In this document: piece by piece, positions 63,676-64,000 of the stretch
How the letters are laid out: the number at the start of each line of letters is the position of its first letter
Numbering within the stretch: position 1 is the first letter of the stretch
Source of the DNA: Halomonas sp. McH1-25
GTDB taxonomy: Bacteria > Pseudomonadota > Gammaproteobacteria > Pseudomonadales > Halomonadaceae
Assembly (NCBI RefSeq): GCF_022348165.1
Contig: NZ_JAKRFI010000005.1
Coordinates: forward strand, 1-64,000
Direction of reading: 5' to 3'
DNA: 64,000 bases
Notes under the pieces: generated by a model
Databases searched by the model: none
What the model was told of the DNA's origin: nothing
Seen by the model: only the letters and a program-made list of their open reading frames with translations
Made by a program: the position numbers and the translations under genes

Positions 63676-64000
63676 ATGACGGTTGAAACCATTCAAGACG
63701 TGCTGGAGCTGACCCGACAACTGCATGCCAATCTGGCCAATGCGCTGGAGCGCGCTGCCAAGGAGGCACAGCAGGAAAGGCTGCGCATGTTGCTCGATTA
63801 CCTCTCCCTGCACGAGCGGGAACTCAGCCGCGTCGTGGCACTGAGCGAAGACGATGCCCAGGCGGCCACCATTCATACTTGGTGTACCGACTATTTCGAT
63901 AAGTACACCTTTGACCAAAAAGCTCTCGAGCGAATCGATTATGCCAACATGAGCACGTCCGACATCATGCGCTCATTGTTGGCAATACATGACCGTATCA
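63676..64000 (+). CDS. Helical hypothetical protein (partial, runs off the window)
   Basis: ATG 63676 opens 108 codons without stop up to position 64000. The product so far is strongly helical and charged (ELTRQLHANLANALERAAKEAQQERLRMLLDYLSLHERELSRVVAL), with a WCTDYFDKYTFDQ stretch. Family not recognised. Directly after the phasin-like gene, so a role in the same pathway (possibly polyhydroxyalkanoate metabolism) is a guess. Confidence 0.55.
   Translation, partial: MTVETIQDVLELTRQLHANLANALERAAKEAQQERLRMLLDYLSLHERELSRVVALSEDDAQAATIHTWCTDYFDKYTFDQKALERIDYANMSTSDIMRSLLAIHDRI

Noticed and set aside
1-64000. CRISPR arrays, rRNA genes, intact IS elements or integrases
   Set aside because: None seen: no regularly spaced repeats, no rRNA signatures, and no transposase or integrase motif among the supported frames.

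Overview
The window looks like chromosomal DNA of a moderately halophilic gammaproteobacterium, most likely Halomonadaceae (Halomonas or a close relative). This rests on high G+C, densely packed genes with clear AAGGAG ribosome sites, a BCCT compatible-solute carrier, a cytochrome bd operon with its CydDC exporter, an EgtB/EgtD pair and a TctBC-type tricarboxylate carrier. It is an inference from gene content; no rRNA marker is present.

Positions 1-5.9 kb hold the end of a tripartite tricarboxylate transporter (tctB partial, tctC) diverging from an IclR regulator, a TctD/TctE-like two-component system and an overlapping periplasmic binding protein, followed by tlyA. From 5.9 to 19.5 kb come a large MscK-type mechanosensitive channel, outer-membrane phospholipase A, egtB-egtD, a Sel1-repeat protein and cydABDC. 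From 19.5 to 29.7 kb are a fasciclin-domain protein, a manganese catalase, a YhiN-type flavoprotein, an RND pump with its adaptor, a BCCT carrier with a possible folded leader, and a DEDDh exonuclease.

From 29.7 to 39.3 kb, all on the minus strand, lie a cNMP/CBS/DUF294 protein and a tightly spaced five-gene unit: a PoxB-like TPP enzyme, an enolase-superfamily enzyme, a large FAD plus Fe-S dehydrogenase, an SDR and a homologue of the Anabaena sensory rhodopsin transducer. Both oxidoreductases end in a short hydrophobic segment and a basic tail. A GH15 glucoamylase/trehalase-like gene diverges from the unit. A SpoIIAA-like protein, an EamA transporter and a haem catalase follow.

From 45 to 64 kb the DNA becomes patchier and contains several broken genes: a short orphan 3' end, a response-regulator/LysR chimera, a frameshifted DUF442 gene and a frameshifted acyl-CoA synthetase/Pat remnant. 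Between 46.6 and 47.15 kb two consecutive minus-strand loci have the hallmarks of CsrB/RsmZ-type small RNAs: many GGA motifs, some in hairpin loops, and a terminator with a T tract at each end. A sulfide/persulfide unit (MBL hydrolase, DUF442, YeeE, DUF6691) and a stress or low-oxygen-type cluster (beta-CASP nuclease, DUF2238, P-type ATPase, two zinc alcohol dehydrogenases, Hsp20, a possible phasin) close the window.
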